DNA of 15,064 bases from Bacillota bacterium (GCA_023410575.1 JAEYPP010000058.1:1-15064); one strand, 5' to 3'. Counted from the stretch's first letter, positions 5,599 to 12,536 are shown. Numbers and translations: made by a program. Notes: generated from the letters alone by a model not told the origin.

Positions 5599-6672
5599 AT
5601 GGGAATATTAGAAAAAGTGTATCAAATAATGAATAAATTGAACTGTGAGGCTGTTTTGATATCCAATCGTCACAGTATGCGTTATATCACAGGATATTGT
5701 GGTGATACTGGAATTGTAGTTATTACAAAAAGTGACAAGGTTATATTTACTGACTTTCGCTATGTGTATCAGGCACAAGCACAAGCGCAAGGTTTTGAAG
5801 TAAAAGATATTGAACAAGTTGGTTACGCAAAGAGTATTGCGAAGTTTCTAAAGAAACTAGAGGTCACCCGTGTTGCATTTGATGAAAATGAAACTAGTTA
5901 CTCGACTTACAGCAATTATCTTAGTGAATTTGGTTCGATTTCCTTGATTCCTTATAGCAACCAGTTCGATCAGTTACGTATGGTAAAGACAGAGGAAGAG
6001 TTAGAGTATATAAAACAAGCTGAGCATATCGGAGATATTGTTTTTACTAAAATTCTTGAAGAAATTAAACCAGGCGTAACAGAACTTGAGATTGCAGCTA
6101 AAATTGAGTATCTACTAAAGACAAATGGAGCGGAGGGAATCTCCTTTGATCCTATCGTTGCATCAGGAATTAATTCGTCGATGCCTCATGCAGTTCCATC
6201 CCATAAAAAAATTGAGGTCGGTGATTTCGTAACGTTAGACTTCGGATGCATTTATCATGGCTATTGTTCTGATATGACAAGAACAATTGTGGTTGGTAAG
6301 GCAAGTGAAGAACAAAAGAAGATATACAATACCGTATTAAAGGCACAGCTTTGCGTACTTGAACAGTTAAAGGCTGGAATGCAGGGAAAGGCAGTTGACA
6401 AAATTGCACGAGATATCATATACGATGCAGGTTATGAAGGTTGCTTTGGACACGGTCTTGGACATAGCGTCGGCTTGTTTATCCATGAATCTCCTCGCGC
6501 TTCTATGAAGGCAGAAGAAATTATAGGAGAGAATATGACATTAACGGTGGAACCAGGGATTTACGTGAAAGATTTTGGTGGTGTTCGAATCGAAGATCTT
6601 GTTGTAGTAACAAAAGATGGTTGTATCAACTTCACCAATTCCCCAAAAGAATTAATTGAACTAAATTTTTAA
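5599..6672 (+). CDS. M24-family Xaa-Pro aminopeptidase / dipeptidase
   Basis: This 357-residue pita-bread metallopeptidase removes N-terminal residues next to proline, or cleaves Xaa-Pro dipeptides. The creatinase-like N-terminal domain spans ~1-125 and the catalytic domain ~132-350. The five dimetal ligands are readable: Asp214 (TLDFG), Asp225 (SDMTRT), His289 (GHGLGHS), Glu318 (TVEPGIY) and Glu332 (VRIEDL). His197 in MPHAVP is the usual proton shuttle. It is the YqhT/PapA type that precedes efp in many Firmicutes. A possible shared theme with EF-P is proline handling, since EF-P relieves stalling at polyproline, but that is inference. An AGGAG site 7 bases before the ATG fixes the start. 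It follows aroQ after 88 bases in which no convincing promoter was found. Confidence 0.92.
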   Translation: MGILEKVYQIMNKLNCEAVLISNRHSMRYITGYCGDTGIVVITKSDKVIFTDFRYVYQAQAQAQGFEVKDIEQVGYAKSIAKFLKKLEVTRVAFDENETSYSTYSNYLSEFGSISLIPYSNQFDQLRMVKTEEELEYIKQAEHIGDIVFTKILEEIKPGVTELEIAAKIEYLLKTNGAEGISFDPIVASGINSSMPHAVPSHKKIEVGDFVTLDFGCIYHGYCSDMTRTIVVGKASEEQKKIYNTVLKAQLCVLEQLKAGMQGKAVDKIARDIIYDAGYEGCFGHGLGHSVGLFIHESPRASMKAEEIIGENMTLTVEPGIYVKDFGGVRIEDLVVVTKDGCINFTNSPKELIELNF

Positions 6673-6700
6673 AAAGTATGTAATATTTGATAAAAAATAG

Positions 6701-6729
6701 TTGAAAAAAACCAATAAATACGATAAACT
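6701..6729 (+). promoter_or_regulatory. sigma-A promoter for efp
   Basis: TTGAAA (6701-6706), a 17-base spacer and TAAACT (6724-6729) form a plausible sigma-A promoter. It would give efp its own transcript with a leader of about 50 bases, in addition to read-through from the aro block. Confidence 0.5.
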
Positions 6730-6741
6730 AAAATGTAGTTT

Positions 6742-6762
6742 AATATAGCAATTAGCTATATT
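6742..6762 (+). promoter_or_regulatory. hairpin in the efp leader
   Basis: AATATAGC (6742-6749) and GCTATATT (6755-6762) form a perfect 8-bp stem with a 5-base loop. It ends 7 bases before the AAGGAGG ribosome binding site of efp and begins just downstream of the likely transcription start. It could stabilise the mRNA or act as an operator. It is not followed by a T-run, so it is not a terminator. Confidence 0.4.
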
Positions 6763-6783
6763 GATTTTAAGGAGGATTATTTT

Positions 6784-7341
6784 ATGGTATCAGCAGGCGA
6801 TTTCAGAAATGGCATTACATTAGAGATTGACAATAGTGTTTATCAAGTAATTGATTTTCAACATGTAAAGCCAGGTAAAGGCGCAGCTTTCGTTAGAACA
6901 AAATTAAGAAATATTAAAGATGGTGGTGTTACAGAAAGAACATTCCGTCCAACAGAAAAATTCCCTCAGGCTCATATTGATAGATCTGAAATGCAATATT
7001 TGTATAACGATGGTGAATTATATCATTTCATGAATACAGAAACTTATGATCAGTTTGCATTAAATGAAGAGTCTATCGGTGATTCTCTAAAGTTTGTTAA
7101 GGAAAATGAGATGGTTAAGATGCTTTCTCATAGTGGTCAGGTATTTGCTATTGAACCTCCACTATTCGTTGAATTACAAATTACTGAGACTGAACCTGGC
7201 TTTGCAGGTAACACAGCTCAGGGTGCTACTAAGCCAGCTGTTGTTGAAACAGGAGCTACGGTATATGTACCATTATTTGTTAACCAGGGTGAAACAATTC
7301 AGATTGATACACGTACTGGAGAATACATGAAGAGAGTTTAA
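6784..7341 (+). CDS. efp: translation elongation factor P
   Basis: This 185-residue protein is full length for EF-P, which binds between the P and E sites and stimulates peptide-bond formation at consecutive prolines. The N-terminal KOW-like domain covers ~1-64, with two OB domains following. Lys32 at the tip of PGKGAAF is the residue that other bacteria modify. There is no Arg in its place, so an EarP-type rhamnosylation system is not expected. Bacillus modifies the same Lys32 with 5-aminopentanol. The C-terminal TRTGEYMKRV is characteristic. A strong AAGGAGG site, a dedicated promoter candidate and a clean terminator suggest high and largely independent expression. Conserved neighbours are the M24 peptidase and aroQ upstream. 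Confidence 0.97.
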   Translation: MVSAGDFRNGITLEIDNSVYQVIDFQHVKPGKGAAFVRTKLRNIKDGGVTERTFRPTEKFPQAHIDRSEMQYLYNDGELYHFMNTETYDQFALNEESIGDSLKFVKENEMVKMLSHSGQVFAIEPPLFVELQITETEPGFAGNTAQGATKPAVVETGATVYVPLFVNQGETIQIDTRTGEYMKRV

Positions 7342-7362
7342 TTAAAGTAAAGACGAAATGAG

Positions 7363-7404
7363 CCCCTCTGGTTACTAGAATGCTGGTAAATCAGAGGGGT
7401 TTTT
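7363..7404 (+). terminator. intrinsic terminator after efp
   Basis: CCCCTCTG (7363-7370) pairs perfectly with CAGAGGGG (7392-7399), followed by TTTTT (7400-7404). The inner part can add a few weaker pairs around the 21-base interior. It separates the aro/efp block from the following genes. Confidence 0.88.
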
Positions 7405-7435
7405 GCTTAAGGGATATTGTTAGAATGGAGGGAAT

Positions 7436-7720
7436 ATGGAAAAAGAAAAGAGAAATTTAAGAAAAGAAATCAAAGAAATTAAAGAACGTATGTCTGAAAT
7501 TGAGATAGAAGTTGTAACTTTAACTGATAATACAGATCCAAAATATAAGGAAAGTATTGAAAATGAGTATGAGCAACTTACCGGAGATTTAGCTGAATTA
7601 GAGGAATTAAAAAAGAGTAAGCGTTCTTATAAAAAGTATGTGTTTGGTAGTATTGCAATTGTTACTGCCATTCTTTCTTGTATCACCATTATTTTGAAGG
7701 TACGAAAAAGAAAAAAGTAA
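7436..7720 (+). CDS. small coiled-coil protein with C-terminal membrane anchor
   Basis: This 94-residue protein is not recognised as a named family. Residues 1-65 are highly charged (Lys/Glu-rich) with heptad-like spacing of Ile, Leu and Val, suggesting a coiled coil. Residues ~69-88 (VFGSIAIVTAILSCITIILK) are a single hydrophobic helix, and the last six residues are almost all Lys/Arg. With no signal peptide this looks like a tail-anchored protein with most of its mass in the cytoplasm. GGAGGG before the ATG supports the start. It lies between the efp terminator and the GTPase-nuclease gene, 37 bases before the latter, and is probably co-transcribed with it. A membrane tether or partner for the GTPase is only a guess. 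Confidence 0.75.
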   Translation: MEKEKRNLRKEIKEIKERMSEIEIEVVTLTDNTDPKYKESIENEYEQLTGDLAELEELKKSKRSYKKYVFGSIAIVTAILSCITIILKVRKRKK

Positions 7721-7757
7721 TCATGGAAAATGAGGTCACCACAGGAGGGCAACAACG

Positions 7758-10400
7758 ATGAAACATATATGTGTTGGTGTGATGGCACATGTGGATGCAG
7801 GAAAGACAACTTTATCTGAAAGTATGCTATATATGAGTGGAAGCATACGTAAATTAGGTAGAGTCGACCATGGAGATGCTTTTTTGGATACTTATGCCCT
7901 AGAACGCGCTAGAGGAATTACTATTTTTTCAAAGCAAGCCCAAATTCAATTACAACATATGAAAATCACATTGTTAGACACTCCTGGTCATGTTGATTTT
8001 TCTGCAGAAATGGAGCGGACATTACAAGTATTAGATTATGCAATTTTAGTAATTAGTGGGGCAGATGGGGTTCAAGGACATACAAAAACATTATGGCATC
8101 TGTTATCAAAATATCAAGTTCCTGTATTTATATTTATTAATAAAATGGATCATAATGGTACGGATAAAGATGCGATATTAGCACACTTAAAAAAGGAATT
8201 AAACTCGGAGTGCATTGATTTTACGAATGACCAGACAATCGAATTTTTTGAGAATATCGCTATCTGTGAAGAAAATCTATTCGAACAGTTTTTTGAAACT
8301 CAAAATATTGAGCAAGAAGAGATCAATCGTTTGATACGTTCACGCAAGTTATTTCCTTGCTATTTTGGTTCGGCACTTAAATTAACAGGAGTTGAGGGTT
8401 TTCTTCACGGATTGGAAACTTATACAAGTGAACCTTTATATCCAGAGGAGTTTGGCGCTAAGGTATTTAAGATTTCTAGAGATGAGCAAGGTAACCGCTT
8501 AACTTATTTAAAAATAACTGGTGGTGTACTAAAAGTAAAACAGGTGCTAACCAATCAACAGGAAAAAATTAATCAAATCCGCATTTATTCTGGAGAAAAA
8601 TATGAAACTGTGAATGAATTGGAAGCGGGTAATATTTGTGCTGTTACAGGTTTATCTCAAACACGTGCTGGAGAGGGTTTGGGCAATGAACGGGCAACAG
8701 GGGCTCCATTGTTAGTTCCTGTCCTAAATTATAAGATTTTATTGCCAGATGGTTGTGATGCAGCAGCAATGCTTCCAAAGTTTCGACTATTAGAAGAAGA
8801 GATTCCCGAACTTCATATTGTTTGGGAAGAATCAACAAAGGCAATCCAAGTTCATATCATGGGAGAAGTACAAACAGAAGTGTTAAAATGTATTGTTTTT
8901 GAACGATTTGGTGTTGAGATTGAGTTTGGTGCTGGTAGTATTGTATATCGAGAAACGATTGCCAAACCAGTTGAGGGCGTTGGACATTTTGAGCCGTTGC
9001 GACATTATGCCGAAGTGCATCTTCTATTAGAACCATTGACTCAAGGAAGTGGATTACAATTTGCAACCGATTGCAGTGAGGATATATTGGATCGAAATTG
9101 GCAGAAACTTGTGTTAACCCATCTCATGGAAAAGGAGCATAAAGGTGTGTTAGTGGGTGCACCAATTACAGACATGAGAATCACTCTAATTACTGGACGA
9201 GCTCATCAAAAGCATACCGAAGGTGGAGATTTTCGACAGGCAACGTATCGAGCTGTTCGACAAGGGCTAAAGCAGGCAACGTCAATTTTATTGGAACCAT
9301 ACTATGAATTTAGACTAGAGATACCAGATACAATGCTCGGTCGGGCAATGTTAGATATTGAGAATATGTATGGTACTTGTAAGATTGAACAAGTAGAGAA
9401 TGGTCTAACCGTATTAACTGGGAATGCACCGGTCTCTACGATGCAGAATTATCAGCGTGATGTCACTGCATATACGAAAGGGAATGGTAGGTTGACCTAT
9501 CGTTATACGGGTTATGGCAAATGTCATAATACCAAGCAGGTGATTGCAGAGGTTGATTATGATTCTGAACGAGATTTAGAAAATCCAACAGGCTCTGTTT
9601 TTTGCGCTAACGGGTCAGGATTTACGGTAAGTTGGGATTGCGTAAAGGATTACATGCATCTAGAAGGCTTACCTAAATTCAATCAAGACCATATGGATAC
9701 TTCTGATATTAACGAATTGCAACGAGAAGAAGAGTGGATAGGTACTGATGAGATTGATCGTATTATCGATCGCACTTTTTATGCAAATCGAAAGGATAGT
9801 GTAAACTCCACAAAAAAACGATATACAAAACGATATGATACGTCAGTAGAACCAGTAGTAAGAAGGTATAAGACACAAGAGCCAAAAGAAGAATATCTTC
9901 TAGTTGATGGATATAATGTTGTATTTGCAGATGAAGAGTTAAGTGATTTGGCGAAGATTAATATGGATGGAGCTAGTCGTAAATTAATGGATATCTTATG
10001 TAATTATCAAGGACTTCATAAATGTAAAGTCATCCTTGTATTTGATGCCTATAAGTTAAAAGACCATCCAACAGAATTACTAGAATATCATAATATTTTA
10101 GTGGTTTATACAAAAGAAGCAGAAACTGCAGATCAGTATATCGAAAAGTTCGCTCATAATAATAGTTCTAAATATGACATTACAGTTGCTACCTCGGATG
10201 GTGTAGAGCAAATGATTATTCGTAGTAAAGGTTGTGGCTTGTTATCCGCTCGTGATTTTTGGAAAGAGATGAAGAATACGAATCGTTATATTCAAGAGAA
10301 TTACCTTAATCAGTCATCTTCTGGACGAACTTATTTATTGGACAATGTATCAGACCATGTTGCACATAAGATCGAACGTATTCGCAATGGAGAGACCTAA
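7758..10400 (+). CDS. TetM/EF-G-like translational GTPase fused to a C-terminal YacP/Rae1-type NYN nuclease domain
   Basis: This 880-residue protein has two clear parts. Residues 1-~640 are a ribosome-protection-type EF-G relative: G1 AHVDAGKTT (10-18), G2 RGITI (52-56), G3 DTPGHVD with catalytic His78 (74-80), G4 NKMD (128-131) and G5 SALK (205-208). Domains II to V follow, including the GGDFRQATYRAV helix of domain IV. A charged linker (~641-711) leads to residues ~712-840, which read like Bacillus YacP/Rae1. They contain LVDGYN (Asp717), VFDA (Asp763), TKEAETAD (785-792), ATSDGVEQ (811-818) and LSAR (829-832). Rae1 is an endoribonuclease that cuts mRNA in the ribosomal A site, and EF-G-like factors enter the same site, so a ribosome-targeted RNase is the natural inference. 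The tip of domain IV lacks the Ser-Pro-Val-Ser of Tet(M), so tetracycline resistance is doubtful. A strong AGGAGGG site fixes the start. ylxP follows. Confidence 0.9.
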   Translation: MKHICVGVMAHVDAGKTTLSESMLYMSGSIRKLGRVDHGDAFLDTYALERARGITIFSKQAQIQLQHMKITLLDTPGHVDFSAEMERTLQVLDYAILVISGADGVQGHTKTLWHLLSKYQVPVFIFINKMDHNGTDKDAILAHLKKELNSECIDFTNDQTIEFFENIAICEENLFEQFFETQNIEQEEINRLIRSRKLFPCYFGSALKLTGVEGFLHGLETYTSEPLYPEEFGAKVFKISRDEQGNRLTYLKITGGVLKVKQVLTNQQEKINQIRIYSGEKYETVNELEAGNICAVTGLSQTRAGEGLGNERATGAPLLVPVLNYKILLPDGCDAAAMLPKFRLLEEEIPELHIVWEESTKAIQVHIMGEVQTEVLKCIVFERFGVEIEFGAGSIVYRETIAKPVEGVGHFEPLRHYAEVHLLLEPLTQGSGLQFATDCSEDILDRNWQKLVLTHLMEKEHKGVLVGAPITDMRITLITGRAHQKHTEGGDFRQATYRAVRQGLKQATSILLEPYYEFRLEIPDTMLGRAMLDIENMYGTCKIEQVENGLTVLTGNAPVSTMQNYQRDVTAYTKGNGRLTYRYTGYGKCHNTKQVIAEVDYDSERDLENPTGSVFCANGSGFTVSWDCVKDYMHLEGLPKFNQDHMDTSDINELQREEEWIGTDEIDRIIDRTFYANRKDSVNSTKKRYTKRYDTSVEPVVRRYKTQEPKEEYLLVDGYNVVFADEELSDLAKINMDGASRKLMDILCNYQGLHKCKVILVFDAYKLKDHPTELLEYHNILVVYTKEAETADQYIEKFAHNNSSKYDITVATSDGVEQMIIRSKGCGLLSARDFWKEMKNTNRYIQENYLNQSSSGRTYLLDNVSDHVAHKIERIRNGET

Positions 10401-10479
10401 TACTTTAGCAGTAAATGGTTATATTATGGATGTAATTGCTAAGGGTTATAGTTGTCTATCAATTATGAGGTGGCATAAT

Positions 10480-10773
10480 ATGAGAGTCTATGTATTACAG
10501 GTAAAGTTAAGGGCTAGTTGGGTACATTCACTAAAAGAAAAACGTATGGTAATAAAAAGTTTGATTGCAAAGCTACAAAACAAGTTTAATATTTCAGTTG
10601 CAGAAATTAGTGATCAGGATATTCATCAGAGCATTGTGATAGGCATTGCCGGTATTTGTCATACAGCTGCACAGGCAGATTCCCATATCGAAGAAGTGAT
10701 TCGATTTATCGAAGAAAATACAGATGCAGAAGTTATTGATATTAGGGAAGAAATTAACTATACAGGGGGATAG
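10480..10773 (+). CDS. ylxP: YlxP family protein (DUF503)
   Basis: This 97-residue protein matches the small DUF503/YlxP family: an N-terminal strand (MRVYVLQVKL), the hallmark SLKEKR at 17-22, an amphipathic helix to ~35, then FNISVAEI (36-43) and a second alpha/beta half. YlxP proteins are usually encoded in the nusA-infB-rbfA operon and are thought to act around ribosome assembly, with the exact role not settled. Here ylxP follows the GTPase-nuclease gene by 79 bases. The frame is open upstream to 10345, but GAGGTGG at 10467-10473 is correctly spaced only for the ATG at 10480, and homologues begin here. An ATG at 10465 overlaps that site and is unlikely to be used. Confidence 0.88.
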   Translation: MRVYVLQVKLRASWVHSLKEKRMVIKSLIAKLQNKFNISVAEISDQDIHQSIVIGIAGICHTAAQADSHIEEVIRFIEENTDAEVIDIREEINYTGG

Positions 10774-10881
10774 ACAACTTAATAACGCTTTTTTACTTTT
10801 TAATTATAATGTAACTTTAAGTCACAAGCTATTAAAAATAGTAGATTATTACTAGTTTTTAGTTTATAATAGAAGTTATAG

Positions 10882-10947
10882 ATGAAACAGGTGGTGGATA
10901 TTGGTAATTTAAGTTGTCGTTTTGATAAGATTCAGGAGGGACACTGA
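10882..10947 (+). CDS. possible 21-codon leader ORF coupled to the next gene
   Basis: ATG at 10882 opens a 21-codon frame (MKQVVDIGNLSCRFDKIQEG plus His) whose TGA at 10945-10947 overlaps the ATG of the next gene by one base (TGATG). This suits translational coupling, and the next gene's AGGAGGG site lies inside it. The ribosome binding site for the leader itself is poor. A TATAAT box at 10865-10870, with no good -35, would start transcription very near its ATG. An ORF of this length can occur by chance, so the call is tentative. Confidence 0.25.
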   Translation: MKQVVDIGNLSCRFDKIQEGH

Positions 10948-11339
10948 TGAAAGTAAAAACAAATTTACAATCGAATGATACATTAGAGAATCTTGGTCAA
11001 ATCATAATTGAATTAACTGAAATGAATTACAATCAAATTATCGAATATGTACTTCCTATCGTTTTGGAGAAATCGTATCAAAGTATGAGTTCCCAAAAAG
11101 AGCTAAATTCCAATTCCCTACTTATATCAATACTTGAATTATTATATCAAGAGAAGAATTTATCCATTGAAGCTGTAAAGGCGGCTGTACAAGTATTGCC
11201 TACTTCAATTAAGGAAGAACTCCTTCAGATAATTATTCGTAATCCTCAGATTAAAGAGATATTAAATGAACGTCTTACTCCTTTTGGAATGAGTTTGGGG
11301 CGTGTCGAAATCATAGAGAATTTAATTGATGGTGAGTAA
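10947..11339 (+). CDS. hypothetical all-helical protein
   Basis: This 130-residue protein is not recognised. It lacks Trp, Cys and His, has no signal peptide or membrane segment, and is rich in Leu, Ile and Glu. The pattern of repeating amphipathic segments (for example 20-43, 55-70, 74-85, 88-100) suggests a bundle of short helices, possibly an adaptor or interaction domain. AGGAGGG is 6 bases upstream of the ATG. The next gene begins 2 bases after its stop, and the three genes from here to 12363 form one tight cluster with overlapping or near-overlapping ends. This suggests their products work together. Nothing in the sequence reveals an enzymatic motif. Confidence 0.7.
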   Translation: MKVKTNLQSNDTLENLGQIIIELTEMNYNQIIEYVLPIVLEKSYQSMSSQKELNSNSLLISILELLYQEKNLSIEAVKAAVQVLPTSIKEELLQIIIRNPQIKEILNERLTPFGMSLGRVEIIENLIDGE

Positions 11340-11341
11340 AT

Positions 11342-11659
11342 ATGATAAAAAAGACGTTTGAAATTAAAGGGAACAAGGATAGTAAACTGTGTAATATCAA
11401 CATACAGATGAATAATGAAGATTATGATAGGATTTTATCTGTAGTAGATCGAAGCGATTGCAATCAAATTACTAAAGTTGGAGTAAAAATAGGAAAGATT
11501 GCAATTAAAATTCCACAAATGAGAGCTTTTTTACCAGAACTCGTTGTTGATTATAAACTTACAAGATTGTTAGAAAATGCAAATAAGAAATTTGAAGAGT
11601 TATCCAATGAATTTGGTGTAGAACAATTAATAATTGAAGAATTAAAAAAGGGGAGATGA
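11342..11659 (+). CDS. hypothetical small protein
   Basis: This 105-residue protein is not recognised. The N-terminal half (~1-65) alternates hydrophobic and polar residues in a way that suggests a beta-rich domain (TFEIKG, CNINIQM, TKVGVKIGKIAIKI). Residues ~72-103 form a likely amphipathic or coiled-coil helix ending in Lys-Lys-Gly-Arg. No signal peptide or membrane segment is present. The ribosome binding site GGTGAG is modest and lies inside the end of the preceding gene, suggesting translational coupling. Its stop codon overlaps an ATG at 11656 (ATGA), one of two possible starts for the next gene. Function is unknown; a shared function with the flanking genes is inferred only from spacing. 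Confidence 0.68.
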   Translation: MIKKTFEIKGNKDSKLCNINIQMNNEDYDRILSVVDRSDCNQITKVGVKIGKIAIKIPQMRAFLPELVVDYKLTRLLENANKKFEELSNEFGVEQLIIEELKKGR

Positions 11660-11661
11660 TA

Positions 11662-12363
11662 ATGGATCATAAGTATGCTACAGTTATAAAGTTATGTCAA
11701 CTCATGTTTATGATCTTCTGTGTCATATTTATCTGTGTTTCAATTTACAGTACAGTATTAACGTATCAATTTTATATTAATACAAAAACAACGACAGCGA
11801 CAATTGTAAGTATTAATAGAAATCGAAACATAAGAGAAAGTAATAATAGCGTTTCCTATACACGAGTAACTTATTCTATCGATGGTAAAGAATATGAGTC
11901 AACTATCAATGAGTGTAGATTAGGTTGGTATGTAGGAGAAGAGATAACTATTTTGTACAATACAGAAGACCCTAACAATATTAAGATGAAAGATTTGATT
12001 TTTTTTCATCCAATTTTATTTGGTTGCTTAGGACTTGTTTTTTTAGGGGCAAGTGTTGGAATCAAAGTTTACCTTAAGAATGCACTAGAACGAATGAAAC
12101 TACTTCTTATCGAAGGACGTAAAATATATGCGACAATTGTTGGCTGCAAGATCAATTCTTATACTCAAGTAAATGGTCAATATCCTTTCCGAGCAGAAGC
12201 AATAGAGGAAGATGTTTTTACAGGAGAAATTTCTCGTTATATAAGTCAAGATATCTATCAAGACCCTCCAGACCTACTTGGTAAGCAGGTTTTAGTGTAT
12301 GTAAATCCTAAAAGGCCGAAGGAGTATTATATGGCTTTACCAGAGTTGTTGGAAAAATTATAG
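11662..12363 (+). CDS. DUF3592-like membrane protein
   Basis: Two start codons are possible. ATG at 11656 overlaps the previous stop, but GGGGAG (11650-11655) is correctly spaced only for ATG at 11662, which gives 233 residues. Counting from 11662, hydrophobic helices lie at ~8-34 and ~112-138. Between them, residues ~42-108 form an outside-facing beta domain of the DUF3592 type: a TTATIVSI strand, a VTYSIDGKEY strand, then GEEITILYNTEDPNNI. The ~95-residue C-terminal part, on the same side as the N-terminus, repeats this pattern (YATIVGCKINS ... KQVLVYVNPKRPKEYY). The protein may therefore hold two copies of the same beta fold, one on each side of the membrane. DUF3592 proteins have no established biochemical role. 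It is the last gene of the cluster. Confidence 0.75.
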   Translation: MDHKYATVIKLCQLMFMIFCVIFICVSIYSTVLTYQFYINTKTTTATIVSINRNRNIRESNNSVSYTRVTYSIDGKEYESTINECRLGWYVGEEITILYNTEDPNNIKMKDLIFFHPILFGCLGLVFLGASVGIKVYLKNALERMKLLLIEGRKIYATIVGCKINSYTQVNGQYPFRAEAIEEDVFTGEISRYISQDIYQDPPDLLGKQVLVYVNPKRPKEYYMALPELLEKL

Positions 12364-12470
12364 TAGATTCTGTATCATTACTGAGTATTTTCGGACCGAA
12401 TGAAAAGTTAACAAGAGAAGAAGCAGCAAAATTAATTATGGATATGGTTTATCTATCCTCAAATTATTAA
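12312..12470 (+). pseudogene. possible SLH-domain remnant
   Basis: A frame without its own start runs through and past the end of the DUF3592 gene to a TAA at 12468-12470. Its last part, residues encoded by ~12384-12467, reads SIFGPNEKLTREEAAKLIMD and onward. This resembles the second half of an S-layer homology module, where a gly-pro-asn turn is followed by hT(R/K)xExAxhl. The likeness is about 20 residues only, and the frame has no ribosome binding site or start. It could be the decayed tail of a cell-surface protein gene, or chance. It lies next to the truncated repeat copy D, which fits a region that has lost DNA. Confidence 0.3.
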
Positions 12471-12473
12471 AAA

Positions 12474-12535
12474 CTAAAAGATAGCAGGGCAAGTATCTGT
12501 GTTGATACTTGCCCTGCTATCTTTTAGCTTTTTTA
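12474..12535. terminator. bidirectional intrinsic terminator with 24-bp perfect stem
   Basis: The arms 12474-12497 and 12504-12527 are perfectly complementary over 24 bases with a 6-base loop (TGTGTT). The plus strand continues with CTTTTTT and the minus strand with TTTTTAATAA, so it can work in both directions. It ends the small-gene cluster and isolates it from the TetR unit. The stem is unusually long for an intrinsic terminator. Confidence 0.85.
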
Positions 12536-12536
12536 A

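Noticed and set aside
7094..7330. Second open frame inside efp on the same strand
   Set aside because: It is a frame-shifted shadow of a fully conserved EF-P, with Leu-rich low-complexity translation and no start signals.
7758..9680. Acquired tetracycline resistance gene
   Set aside because: The GTPase motifs fit, but the domain IV tip differs from Tet(M), the protein is fused to a nuclease domain, and the surroundings are housekeeping genes with no mobile element.
10345..10479. Longer ylxP start overlapping the end of the GTPase-nuclease gene
   Set aside because: The family's conserved N-terminus begins at the ATG at 10480, which has a well-placed GAGGTGG. The extra 45 residues have no family likeness and overlap another gene.
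10790..10862. Terminator after ylxP
   Set aside because: An imperfect A/T-only hairpin (AAAAATAGTA with TACTAGTTTTT) is present, but the stem is too weak and bulged to call with confidence.
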